From Pseudomonas sp. LS1212 (lineage in GTDB: Bacteria; Pseudomonadota; Gammaproteobacteria; Pseudomonadales; Pseudomonadaceae): a stretch of DNA of 64,000 nt. The notes under the pieces are model-generated. The model was not told the origin of the DNA and did no database searches. It saw nothing but the letters and a program-made list of their open reading frames with translations. Positions within the stretch are counted from its first letter, which is position 1, and each line of letters begins with the position of its first letter. Of the stretch, positions 42,592-51,040 are shown in pieces. The position numbers were made by a program, and so were the translations under genes. The stretch covers positions 248,001-312,000 of the forward strand of contig NZ_CP102951.1 in the NCBI RefSeq assembly GCF_024741815.1. Direction: 5' to 3'.

Positions 42592-42894
42592 AGTGGGTTC
42601 TCGGCAACGAGGGATTAAGGTCATAGTAGCGCACACGGACCGGAAATCCGGCGGCGTCCCACCCCCTTGTTCGCGAAATGCAATTCCATCACCGAACGCT
42701 CGACCCACCACACCCTCATCAGCGAGACAAGCGGCAGTTCCAGGGCAACGATGAGACGGTCAGCAGGAATGGGCCGAGTGGCGGGTGTGGGTCGGTTGTA
42801 GCCCTTCGAGACAAGCAACCATCGGCCAGAAGCGGGCGTCGGCCAAGGGTTACCCCCGGCCAGAGCGAACGTTCGCAGGAGGTCGCTTCCGGTC

Positions 42895-43072
42895 GATTCT
42901 GTTGAAAAAGTCGGCTTCGGTTTCCACGGCAGAAAAGTACGCGTCTGAGATTGAAATCCGTGTTTCGCGCAGAAGGTTCAAGGCTCAGATTTGACGTGGC
43001 AGCGTGCAAAAAAGGCGTTTTCCCCGCTCAATGAACGGGTAGCCAGACCGGGGCGACTTTTTCAACAGAATC
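42895..43072. mobile_element. MITE-like element, 178 bp
   Basis: Perfect 19-bp terminal inverted repeats begin GATTCTGTTGAAAAAGTCG at 42895 and end at 43072, flanked by a direct GGTC on each side (42891-42894 and 43073-43076), a 4-bp target duplication. The interior has no open reading frame of note. It lies between the TIR and SIR2 genes; the rest of this 554-bp gap (42592-42890) contains nothing recognisable. Confidence 0.7.
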
Positions 43073-43145
43073 GGTCAAAAGCAGTCATCGGATTTCTAGG
43101 AAGCCCGAGGAGACTCGCTCAGTTTTCGGTCATGAGGACGGAAGT

Positions 43146-46100
43146 TTAGCTTCGTTCAACAAGATCGATTAGGCGCAAATAACGAGGATCTGATGTTAGG
43201 TCAGATTCGGTTTCCGCAATCAGTGCTAGCACTTTCGGTAACTCGGATGCCGGACGAGTGAGAACCTGAGGTGTAGCTCTGTTCATCAAATCCAGAGTCG
43301 CTTCAGGAAATAAAGCTGTAATCGGCATTTCCTCATTGATCTCTCGGGTGAACCTATAGAACGGGTGGTCATTTGTCTCCACTGGCACCAAGAATTTCTT
43401 CACCGCTTCGTAGACGGCGGCGAAGCTATCGCCAGTGCCACCAAGCAAGCCGATCCACGCTCTCATCGATGCAGAAGTCCTGAATCGGCGTTCTCTCGGC
43501 CAGTCCTCGTTGATTAAGGGGATGACGTGATTGGCCCAGCCGTTCTCGTTTGCCTGCCCAACCTGCCCCAGCCAGGTAATGAATCGGTTCCGAGTATCGT
43601 CAGTCATCGCTCGAAAGACCGAACGCATTTGGCCTTGTGAAAGACCGCTCGGCTTATTCGAGTGAAACACTCGCATGAAGCCAAGCCATTGAGCCGCTAC
43701 GTTTGAGAGATCACGATCCCAAGAAAATCCTTCGATCCGTGGAAAGAGGTCAAGTAGGAGTGGTTTGATTATTTCTGCCAACGGCGACCAAGGCTCCCGC
43801 CCGCTATGAAGAAATCCGTTCCATGCTGGTTCCGAAGCGGGATGCTCGAACGCCAGCATTGGAATTAGGCGTTCCTTGGTCCAAGCAGGATCGACGAACA
43901 TCAACCAGTTCAGCTGCCTGCACATTATCGACACGGCATGATCTGAGCCCTCGCCTGGTAGCGCGAAGAGGCGTTCGGCACGAGACTTTATGTGATCTGG
44001 GATTAGTGAACAGGCCTCCTGTTTCTCTCCGGGTACTGCATTGAAAAGGGCCGCAGCACACATGCCGACTGGGCTGTTGATCGCATGGTCGAGTGTGCGC
44101 CGGGACCGTTGAATGACTTTTCCACCTTGGCGGACTTCGCCAAGACCGCTACCCATTGCATCTGCTCCACCGCTCAGGATGCCATCGACGATATGATCGT
44201 AGACTGCCCAACCGAGATCATCATCAAACTCAAGAACCGCGGCCAAGTTCTTTTCGAGCCATCGGCCCAAGGTATGTCGCAGTTCTTCGATAACCTCATG
44301 TGGAAGTCGCGTTACTCGGACCAGAAATACCCGTCTCAGCCTAGGCGTGACGTCTGCGGGAAGTTCATTGATCATGGGCGACCAGAACGCCTCTGGATAG
44401 TTGCCAGCCCTTCCTGCAATCGTAAGCGCAGACAAGGCCTTTCGCGGATTGGCTTTTACCAAACCAGTGAAGGGGCGCTTCTCAGTGAGGCTGTCAAAGT
44501 CACGCTTCAGGCCTTCCTTTGCCTTGGAGATTACCTCGGTTACGGGAAGGTCCAAAATTGCATCGGGTTTCTCATCCGTATCAATCCACCCCGAGTAAGA
44601 ACCTCGCTCGATCACCATTGAGGTTGCCCAAGCGTCGTTCCACTCAAGAATGCCTTTAGTCATATTGGCAAGGCGTTCACTTCGATCTGCCGTCAGTTCA
44701 CAACCTCGTAGTTCGAGATACCGAGCATATCTGACGGCGAGCTTATCCCGCAGCCCATGGAACTCCTCGTCAGGCCAATGAGAAAGCTGATCGGGGCCGG
44801 TCAAGATGCGGTCGGTGAGTTTATTCCGGTTTTCTTGAGAGAACTCTCTCCATCGATCCACCAATAGGAAAAGAAGCTCTCGAACCACATGAATGTCCCA
44901 GAATGTATCCTGATCTAAGCACAAGATTTCCTTGGCAACATGGTCGGCCTCGAAGGCGTTTACTTTGCTAAACGCATACAGTTTGAGCTTCCGAAAGAAG
45001 AACTGGTCTGTCGCGGGCCAAGTCGTTGCATGTGCGTTCGCCAGTTCTGGCCATTTGGCAGCCACCCGGTCAAAAAGTTGGACGAACCAAGTCACGACCT
45101 CCGCGGCGTCCGTGATGCGGTCACCCCCATCGGCTTCACGGCCCGGATAGCAGGTTGGGGTATGGAAGTAGGATGTTTCGATATCTCCCAGTAGCCCTGA
45201 GGCCACGGTTAGCTGTTCCTCAAGAATTCTAAATACTTGCGGCAATAGACTTTCGGGGACGTCTAAATCTACGTCGTGCCTATCAAGGAACACGACTTCG
45301 TACTGACCGAGGTCGCTGAGATGAATTTCCTCCCAAGATACCGACGGCGGTCTGGATTGCTTCAATCCAAACGGCGGTTTGATCTCCAATCGGGGCGTTG
45401 CAACTCTCCGAAACTCTCGTAGGACACTAGCCGTCCACCCCTCCGCTTTAACCCGGTTCTCCAAGTCGAACCATTCGCCATTCCATTTAAGATTGCGAGG
45501 GTCTCGATGGTGTTCGAGGATGAGGTTCCAGATATGACGAGCACGCTCGTTGAGAGACTTTGAATGCTCCAGTTGCCACTCGAGCTGTTGCAGCAGTCGT
45601 GGATGCAGTCCGTTCTGTCGAATGGCCCACCAGGCCAGCACAGGGCTGTCGATGGACTTGCTGATCCAGGTGATAAGGTGACGAAGCCTTATAGGCGTCG
45701 CCTCGAAACCTTCTGCCTGTCGTTCACCCAACCGATGGAACTCATGCGGATTGTCGTCTTCGTCGCGCCAGACGAGGAGATTGTCGTTGCTGACACCCTG
45801 TCTGCGATCATCCTCAGATATATCCCTTAGATCGTCATCAAGCCCGTAAGCGGCCACAGGCTCGAAGGTTTCTGCGTCACTGCCATATCCGCTACTCCGT
45901 TTGCCTGATCGGACATTCGCATCCATCACACATATCCATTCAGGATGCGGTGCTGGATCAGCCTCCGAAAACAATCTCGCCCCCTGTACTGTGCGAAGAG
46001 TATGAGCAACTTGGCCGCGCTCATGAGGGGCCAGATCCTTCGGGTCCTGCTGGCTTTTAGCGATTATGGATGTACGCCATCTGCGCGGTTCGTCGGCGCG

Positions 46101-46964
46101 GTCTGCCCAGGCTTCCATGCTCTTCCAGAGTTCCGAATGATCGGAATAGGCTATGGCCGTAACACCTCGGTCACGCCATTTGGCTTCAATTTCTTCAGAA
46201 AGCCCACGGTCAAAGGCATAGAGTCTAGACCGGTCATACTGCCCGTCATGGTTGAGACCCTGAAGAAGATATTTGACTGGAGGGTCTTCTGCCTGATAAC
46301 CGACTAAAACGACTGTATATCGTTCGAGGAGGTGCCTGATGAAGTTGGTGGCCCATCCTTCTGAGAGGTAGGCACGCCCGAAGTCGGCGCTGCTCAGCAC
46401 GTAGGGATGACTTTCAGAGGCTGCGTCCACCAGTCGCCCGTGTAGATACGTAATCCCCTCTATCTTCGATCCGAAGTTCAGATCGGGAAAAGCAGGCGGC
46501 ACATGCCAGACCAGATGCTCTCCCTCCTGGCCTGTCTCGAACAATCGGTCGAAGTTCGTCGTGACAATTTGTGGCACGCCGCTCTGACTCGAAGAAATCC
46601 GCTTGATCAGATCGTGCTCACGTCCAAAACCTTCGATTTGTAGAGGAGCATTCAGCCGCTCTGTGACCAGAGCGTTAACTTCATCCTTGCCGTATTCAAG
46701 GTGGAGGAGATTGAAGATTTGGTCGAGTGGGACATTCGCTGCAGATTGACCGTCCAGCCATGGCCGAAACGCGGCCATAATTTCTGAGTCGGCTGGCGGG
46801 TCAAAGAACTCTATGACGTACCGAGTAAGGCCAACAAAAGTAGGCATTCCGGATGGCAGCGAAACTCCGGCACCGCACAGAAATACGACGCGGCCGGCAT
46901 CACAGCGTTCTAGGAGGATATCCGGTATGGAGGGGCCATCGGGATGGAATCTCATAAGCTCCAT
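43146..46964 (-). CDS. Large SIR2-domain protein, defence-associated sirtuin (DSR1-like)
   Basis: A 1272-residue protein. The N-terminal SIR2 fold has the NAD-binding GAGVSLPSG at 31-39, TTNFDRLFE at 135-143 and the catalytic-type His in YLHGRL near 175. The long remainder is alpha-helical, and its C-terminus (MTDDTRNRFITWLGQVGQ, RAWIGLLGGTGDSF) matches my recollection of the DUF4020 domain that accompanies SIR2 in the DSR1 family. Defence-associated sirtuins sense phage proteins and deplete NAD+, killing the infected cell. ATG at 46964 has poor ribosome context; ATG at 46955 has GGAG upstream and is an alternative start three codons later. The function is by family resemblance. Confidence 0.85.
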   Translation of the reverse strand: MELMRFHPDGPSIPDILLERCDAGRVVFLCGAGVSLPSGMPTFVGLTRYVIEFFDPPADSEIMAAFRPWLDGQSAANVPLDQIFNLLHLEYGKDEVNALVTERLNAPLQIEGFGREHDLIKRISSSQSGVPQIVTTNFDRLFETGQEGEHLVWHVPPAFPDLNFGSKIEGITYLHGRLVDAASESHPYVLSSADFGRAYLSEGWATNFIRHLLERYTVVLVGYQAEDPPVKYLLQGLNHDGQYDRSRLYAFDRGLSEEIEAKWRDRGVTAIAYSDHSELWKSMEAWADRADEPRRWRTSIIAKSQQDPKDLAPHERGQVAHTLRTVQGARLFSEADPAPHPEWICVMDANVRSGKRSSGYGSDAETFEPVAAYGLDDDLRDISEDDRRQGVSNDNLLVWRDEDDNPHEFHRLGERQAEGFEATPIRLRHLITWISKSIDSPVLAWWAIRQNGLHPRLLQQLEWQLEHSKSLNERARHIWNLILEHHRDPRNLKWNGEWFDLENRVKAEGWTASVLREFRRVATPRLEIKPPFGLKQSRPPSVSWEEIHLSDLGQYEVVFLDRHDVDLDVPESLLPQVFRILEEQLTVASGLLGDIETSYFHTPTCYPGREADGGDRITDAAEVVTWFVQLFDRVAAKWPELANAHATTWPATDQFFFRKLKLYAFSKVNAFEADHVAKEILCLDQDTFWDIHVVRELLFLLVDRWREFSQENRNKLTDRILTGPDQLSHWPDEEFHGLRDKLAVRYARYLELRGCELTADRSERLANMTKGILEWNDAWATSMVIERGSYSGWIDTDEKPDAILDLPVTEVISKAKEGLKRDFDSLTEKRPFTGLVKANPRKALSALTIAGRAGNYPEAFWSPMINELPADVTPRLRRVFLVRVTRLPHEVIEELRHTLGRWLEKNLAAVLEFDDDLGWAVYDHIVDGILSGGADAMGSGLGEVRQGGKVIQRSRRTLDHAINSPVGMCAAALFNAVPGEKQEACSLIPDHIKSRAERLFALPGEGSDHAVSIMCRQLNWLMFVDPAWTKERLIPMLAFEHPASEPAWNGFLHSGREPWSPLAEIIKPLLLDLFPRIEGFSWDRDLSNVAAQWLGFMRVFHSNKPSGLSQGQMRSVFRAMTDDTRNRFITWLGQVGQANENGWANHVIPLINEDWPRERRFRTSASMRAWIGLLGGTGDSFAAVYEAVKKFLVPVETNDHPFYRFTREINEEMPITALFPEATLDLMNRATPQVLTRPASELPKVLALIAETESDLTSDPRYLRLIDLVERS

Positions 46965-47281
46965 TTATCAATGCTGGTTTAAGTTCTGATGCTGGATCAG
47001 CGATTGTACCTGCTTCGACGGAAGCTCCTCAGATACCGAGTCGCACAGTAAAGGCGGGTATCAATAATGCCTGTCGGTTGCCGTCGCCAAGTAGCTTTTG
47101 TTCATAGATCCCGAAGGGTATCGGCAAGCATAAAATTGACTTAATCATTCTTCACTGAGGCTGCTTGCTGGTGGTCTGCTAGATGCGTCGTAGGTGATGC
47201 GATAGGGACGTCTTTGATCACGCTGATGATGCGACTGGAGCGAAAACAGCCTCATCGGATGGCTGCTTCAGCTGGTTGCAG

Positions 47282-47488
47282 TCACTCCGGCGCCATCATC
47301 ACCGCAAGCGTCATCTTGATGAACTCTTCATTTTTGTCGGTGGCTTCTAGGGCGCCACGTACGTTGTCGGCCTCAGCCGAGCCCCGCTGCTCGACCCAGT
47401 TTGAAAGTTCAAGGATGGCGGCCTCCAGGGCGAGTTGGTTTTGGTTGATTTTGAAGAGTAAGGACGGGAGCAGGTCTGAGTTCAGCAT
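47282..47488 (-). CDS. Small conserved-type protein, 68 residues
   Basis: A hydrophilic, helical protein (LLPSLLFKINQNQLALEAAI, then ADNVRGALEATDKNEEFIKM) with a strong ribosome site, GGAGGAAACACA before the ATG. I recognise a small pseudomonad family of this type without a known function. It is the last gene before the right island end; a 25-nt alternating purine-pyrimidine run lies about 80 bp upstream. The 317-bp gap between it and the SIR2 start (46965-47281) contains nothing I can identify. Confidence 0.7.
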   Translation of the reverse strand: MLNSDLLPSLLFKINQNQLALEAAILELSNWVEQRGSAEADNVRGALEATDKNEEFIKMTLAVMMAPE

Positions 47489-47566
47489 TGTGTTTCCTCC
47501 GTGGAGAGGAAAGCGTAGCAGTGCGTTTTATCGCCCGGATGGGCGAATTGCCCTTGCTATTTCCTT

Positions 47567-47591
47567 CGCGCGTGCGTACGCGCGCGCGTAC
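47567..47591. other. 25-nt perfectly alternating pyrimidine-purine run
   Basis: The run (CGCGCGTGCGTACGCGCGCG and on to GTAC) alternates without a break and is rich in CG steps, a strong Z-DNA former. It lies upstream of the 68-residue gene. No gene is supported between here and the right attachment site (47592-47948). Confidence 0.5.
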
Positions 47592-47880
47592 TGGTCCGAA
47601 AAGTCCGGACATTTAGGTCTTACTGTCTAAATGGCTCGATGGTGGAAACTGTCGGTAACGCAGGTCGCAAGCCTTTTTAAGGCTCAGAGAATCGCTTCTC
47701 GCCACGGCCCGAAGTTTCCTCGCAGGGCTCGTCAGATCGCTAAGCGCGAAAGACTGGTCGAATAGAACATTGTACAGGCCGCTGCAATCGTAGTTTCGCG
47801 ACCGGTACGCGCCTGTAACGCGACTTCCGCGACTCTGAAAGCGGAAAAACGACTGGTCGATATCGCTGAAGATTTACCGA

Positions 47881-47904
47881 AAACGTAACCCCGGCGTAAC
47901 CCCG
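47881..47904. repeat. Candidate integrase arm-site repeat, right copy
   Basis: It begins AAACGTAACCCCGGCG, 23 of 24 identical to 34196-34219, same orientation, 45 bp inside the right attachment site. Confidence 0.55.
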
Positions 47905-47915
47905 GATCAAAAACG

Positions 47916-47942
47916 AAAAAGGCCCGCATCGCTGCGAGCCTT
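47916..47942 (-). terminator. Island-supplied terminator after tRNA-Thr
   Basis: Minus strand: AAGGCTCGCA, a 4-base loop, TGCGGGCCTT (one mismatch), then T-rich sequence. It sits 9 bp from the tRNA 3' end and replaces the native terminator that is now beyond the left attachment site. Confidence 0.7.
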
Positions 47943-47948
47943 ATTCTA

Positions 47949-48026
<78 letters not shown>

Positions 48027-48040
48027 ATGTGAGGGCGCTG

Positions 48041-48068
48041 ATTATAGCTATTCGCTCTCGCGAGTAAA
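48041..48068 (-). promoter_or_regulatory. Promoter of tRNA-Thr
   Basis: On the minus strand TTTACT (48068-48063), a 16-base spacer and a perfect TATAAT (48046-48041), 14 bases before the mature tRNA 5' end. This is a good sigma-70 promoter. The remaining 300-bp gap to the methyltransferase gene contains one DnaA-box-like site and no convincing gene. Confidence 0.7.
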
Positions 48069-48326
48069 CCCCCCAGGCGAAGATTTTTAGGAGCTTTAGA
48101 TTCTTTCACTCCAGTGTTTATGCACAAGCCGCGTGCCAAGGTGGCGTCTGACACCTGAATTTTCCGAGTCTTTCTCATGTTCGCGCAAGGTGCTGTTTTT
48201 ACAGGCGTTTAGACTGTGAACAAAAAATGACCAAGCCGTTATTTGGCTTGGATCCATGATTTCCTCTGGTTTTTTCAAAACCTTGTCAACAGAGTTATCC
48301 ACAGGCCTGTAGAAAACTTCAGCCAT

Positions 48327-49544
48327 TTATTTGCGTTCGGCCAGCAGCATGAGGTTGCGCGGCGTCAGGTTGTGTTCGCAGAAAATGCCCAGTTCTACGG
48401 TGTAGCCTTGCTCTTGTAGAAATAATGCACGGTCGAGCACCAGCCAGAGTTCCAGCGGGCGGCGGAACAGGTTGCGGACCAGTTCAAGGTTGCGGACTTC
48501 TGCCAGGCGCTGTTGGCCGGCGCCTTCGAAGGCGGCCCAGTCATGGTCGTCGGTTGTGGATAACCCTTTGAGGGTGGCAAGGTCGCGGCAGTAGTCGGCG
48601 AAGGGTTTTTCCAGCCAGGCGCTGGGGAGCGAGGGGGTGGGCAGGTAGTCGTCGACCTGGCGCAGGGAGCGTTGCAGCAGGTCGAAGCCCAGACGGCGGG
48701 CCATGGAGGCGTCGCGTTGGCGGCGTACGCGGGCGCCGGCGGTGACGGTTTCGCTTAGCGGCAGGCCGAGGTCGTCCTGTGACAGTTCCAGGGTCGAGGC
48801 CAGGGCCGGGCCAGACATGGCCTGGTAGCGAGGGTTGGCGGTGCGGTTGTAGCAGCAGGGGGCGATGGCCAGTTGTTGGCAGCCGGCCGCGCTGGCCAGT
48901 TGCATCAGGCGTACGTGCAGATCGCCGCAGGCGTGTAGGGCCACGGCGGTGTGGATCGGGCGCAGGTGCTTGACAGCGTCGGCGGCCATTACGTCCTGCA
49001 GTTGGTGATCGGCCGCTAGATGGTGGTGTTGGCTGAGTCGCTGGCCGGCTTCTACCAGTTGGGCGTCGTATTCCAGGCAGGTCAGGGTCTGTTCCGGCTG
49101 CAGCAGGCGTCGGCCGAGGTGGCCTTTGCCGGCGCACCAGTCGAGCCAGTGCCGGGGTATGCGGGTGAAGGTCAGGTGTTGGCCGAAGGCTTCGATCTGC
49201 TGCCATTTGCGCCCGGGTACGTCGACGTTGAGGCGCGCCGGGGCCGGCTTGAGGTCGGTTGTGGATAACGCCCCGATCGCGCTCAGCCTGGCGGCCTCGG
49301 TCGCGATCTGTGGATAAGGGCTGGGCGCCGACACGGCTTCGGGATGATTGTGTGCGGCTTCCGCATCGCTCAGGGAGCGTTGTCGCAGCCATTGGGCCAG
49401 CTCGGGGTGCCGGGACTCCCAGGGCAGGTGCAGGTGGTTGAACGGGCGCGGGCGCCAGAGTGCCTGGTGTTCGAGCAGGAAGCTGTCCAGCGCCTGGAAG
49501 CGGGCCAGCAACTGGTCGCCCTTGAGGGTGTGTGCCTGGGTCAT
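48327..49544 (-). CDS. SAM-dependent methyltransferase (Methyltransf_32/GSTCD-like)
   Basis: A 405-residue class I methyltransferase. The SAM-binding motif is WLDWCAGKGHLGRRLL near residues 137-152, followed by CLEYDAQLVEAG. A conserved LHACGDLHVRLMQLAS and a cysteine-rich IAPCCYNR motif follow, as in GSTCD-type methyltransferases. It is not one of the common rRNA methyltransferases by motif. The N-terminal 120 residues are a family extension. The substrate is unknown. It contains three DnaA-box-like sequences. Confidence 0.82.
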   Translation of the reverse strand: MTQAHTLKGDQLLARFQALDSFLLEHQALWRPRPFNHLHLPWESRHPELAQWLRQRSLSDAEAAHNHPEAVSAPSPYPQIATEAARLSAIGALSTTDLKPAPARLNVDVPGRKWQQIEAFGQHLTFTRIPRHWLDWCAGKGHLGRRLLQPEQTLTCLEYDAQLVEAGQRLSQHHHLAADHQLQDVMAADAVKHLRPIHTAVALHACGDLHVRLMQLASAAGCQQLAIAPCCYNRTANPRYQAMSGPALASTLELSQDDLGLPLSETVTAGARVRRQRDASMARRLGFDLLQRSLRQVDDYLPTPSLPSAWLEKPFADYCRDLATLKGLSTTDDHDWAAFEGAGQQRLAEVRNLELVRNLFRRPLELWLVLDRALFLQEQGYTVELGIFCEHNLTPRNLMLLAERK

Positions 49545-49601
49545 GTCTTGAACTTGAGAGAGGCGGGGCTGGCTTAGGGTGCGCCAGCCCCGGGGCGACG
49601 T

Positions 49602-50291
49602 CTAGCGGCCCTGACAGGCGTCCACGCGCAGCCAGCGCTCGAGGAGCTTGAAGGCGCGCACCATCAGGAAGGAGATCAGCAGGTAGAACAGGCCGGCGGC
49701 AAAGAAGATCTCTACCGGCAGGTAGGTCCGGGCGATGATCGTGCGGGCCATGCCGGTCAGTTCCAGCAGAGTCACGGTGCTGGCCAGGGCGCTGGCCTTG
49801 AGCATCAGGATCACTTCGTTACTGTAGGCCGGCAAGCCGATGCGCGCGGCGCGCGGCAGCATGATGTAGAACATCGCCTTGGCCCTGGACATGCCCAGCG
49901 CCCGTGCCGCTTCGATCTCGCCGCGCGGGATGGCTTGCAGTGCGCCACGCAGGATCTCGGCGATGTAGGCGGCGGTGTGCAGGGTCATGGTGATGACGGT
50001 GCACCAGAACGGATCGCGCAGGTACGGCCACAGCGAGCTCTGGCGTATGGCATCGAACTGCGCCAGGCCGTAATAGACCAGGAACAACTGCACCAGCAGC
50101 GGTGTGCCACGGAAGAAGAAAATGTAACCGTAGGGCAGGGCGCGCACGTACCAGTGCCGCGAAGAGCGGGCGATGCCCAGCGGGATGGCCAGGATCAGCC
50201 CGGCGATCACGGCGATGGCGACCAGCTCCAGGGTCAGGGTGGCACCCTGGGCCAGGCGCGGTAGCCATTTGATGATGACTTCCCAATTCAT
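49602..50291 (-). CDS. artM: Amino-acid ABC transporter permease, HisM/ArtM type
   Basis: An inner-membrane permease of 229 residues with five or so helices. The EAA loop reads GEIEAARALGMSRAKAMFYI, coupling it to the ATPase. The start at 50291 overlaps the artQ stop (ATGA); the longer frame has 82 residues of read-through from artQ. Neighbours, in transcription order ATPase, binding protein, artQ, artM, make a basic amino-acid (arginine/histidine/ornithine-type) uptake system. The Art naming follows the P. putida cluster from memory; the ligand cannot be told from sequence. Confidence 0.9.
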   Translation of the reverse strand: MNWEVIIKWLPRLAQGATLTLELVAIAVIAGLILAIPLGIARSSRHWYVRALPYGYIFFFRGTPLLVQLFLVYYGLAQFDAIRQSSLWPYLRDPFWCTVITMTLHTAAYIAEILRGALQAIPRGEIEAARALGMSRAKAMFYIMLPRAARIGLPAYSNEVILMLKASALASTVTLLELTGMARTIIARTYLPVEIFFAAGLFYLLISFLMVRAFKLLERWLRVDACQGR

Positions 50292-50983
50292 TGTGCGGCC
50301 CTCGCAAAGCCGCGAGCGGCGCGTTTTTCCATGAAGTGCATGCCGATCATGGCAAGAATGGTCAGGCCCAGGTAGATGAAGGCGGCAACCATGTAGAAGG
50401 TGAAAGGTTGCTTGGTCACGGTCACGGCAATTTGCGAGTGGCGCATGATCTCTTCCAGGCCGATCACCGACACCAGCGCAGTGTCTTTCATCAGGATCAT
50501 GAACAGGTTGCCCAGGCCAGGCAGCGCGATGCGCCACATCTGCGGCAGGATCAGCCTGGAAAAAATCCGCGCCCTGGACAAGCCCAGGGCCATGCCGGCT
50601 TCACGATGGCCCTTGGGGATGGCCAGGATCGCGCCACGAAACACTTCCGTGGCGTAGGCGCCGAAACACAGCCCCAGGGCAATCACGCCCGCGGCAAAGG
50701 CGTTGAGTTCCAGGCCGGGAATGTTGAGGAGCTCGCCGAGCCGGTTCATCAGGCTGACGGTGCCGAAGTAGATCAACAGTACCCAGAGCAGTTCGGGAAC
50801 GCCGCGCACCAGTGTCGAGTAGGTGCCGCCCAGCCACTGCAGGGGTTTGTATGGGGAGGTCTTGGCCAATGCACCCAGTAGGCCGAGTACCAGGCCCAGG
50901 CACAGGGCCGAGAGTGCCAGTTTGACGGTCATCAGGGCGCCAGCGGCCAGGGCCGCGCCGAATCCGTAGAGTTCAATATTCAT
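50288..50983 (-). CDS. artQ: Amino-acid ABC transporter permease, HisQ/ArtQ type
   Basis: A 231-residue inner-membrane permease with an N-terminal periplasmic start, several helices and an EAA loop (KGHREAGMALGLSRARIFSR). It pairs with ArtM to form the translocation pore. Its stop overlaps artM. A perfect 12-bp hairpin precedes it, after the binding-protein gene. Confidence 0.9.
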   Translation of the reverse strand: MNIELYGFGAALAAGALMTVKLALSALCLGLVLGLLGALAKTSPYKPLQWLGGTYSTLVRGVPELLWVLLIYFGTVSLMNRLGELLNIPGLELNAFAAGVIALGLCFGAYATEVFRGAILAIPKGHREAGMALGLSRARIFSRLILPQMWRIALPGLGNLFMILMKDTALVSVIGLEEIMRHSQIAVTVTKQPFTFYMVAAFIYLGLTILAMIGMHFMEKRAARGFARAAQ

Positions 50984-51002
50984 GGGCAGGCTTAGCTTGA
51001 GG

Positions 51003-51031
51003 CCGGCAATCGCCGCAAAGGCGATTGCCGG
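51003..51031 (-). other. Intercistronic hairpin after the binding-protein gene
   Basis: CCGGCAATCGCC, a 5-base loop, GGCGATTGCCGG, a perfect 12-bp stem with no T run. Such hairpins behind a periplasmic binding-protein gene protect its mRNA 3' end, letting it be made in excess over the permeases. Confidence 0.6.
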
Positions 51032-51040
51032 TGGGGCAGA

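Noticed and set aside
47214..47630. 138-codon plus-strand frame
   Set aside because: It lies opposite the 68-residue gene, which has a strong ribosome site and protein-like composition.
48096..48326. 76-codon minus-strand frame after the methyltransferase gene
   Set aside because: No ribosome site of its own, and its start sequence is largely a DnaA-box-like and hairpin region; translation possible by coupling but not supported.
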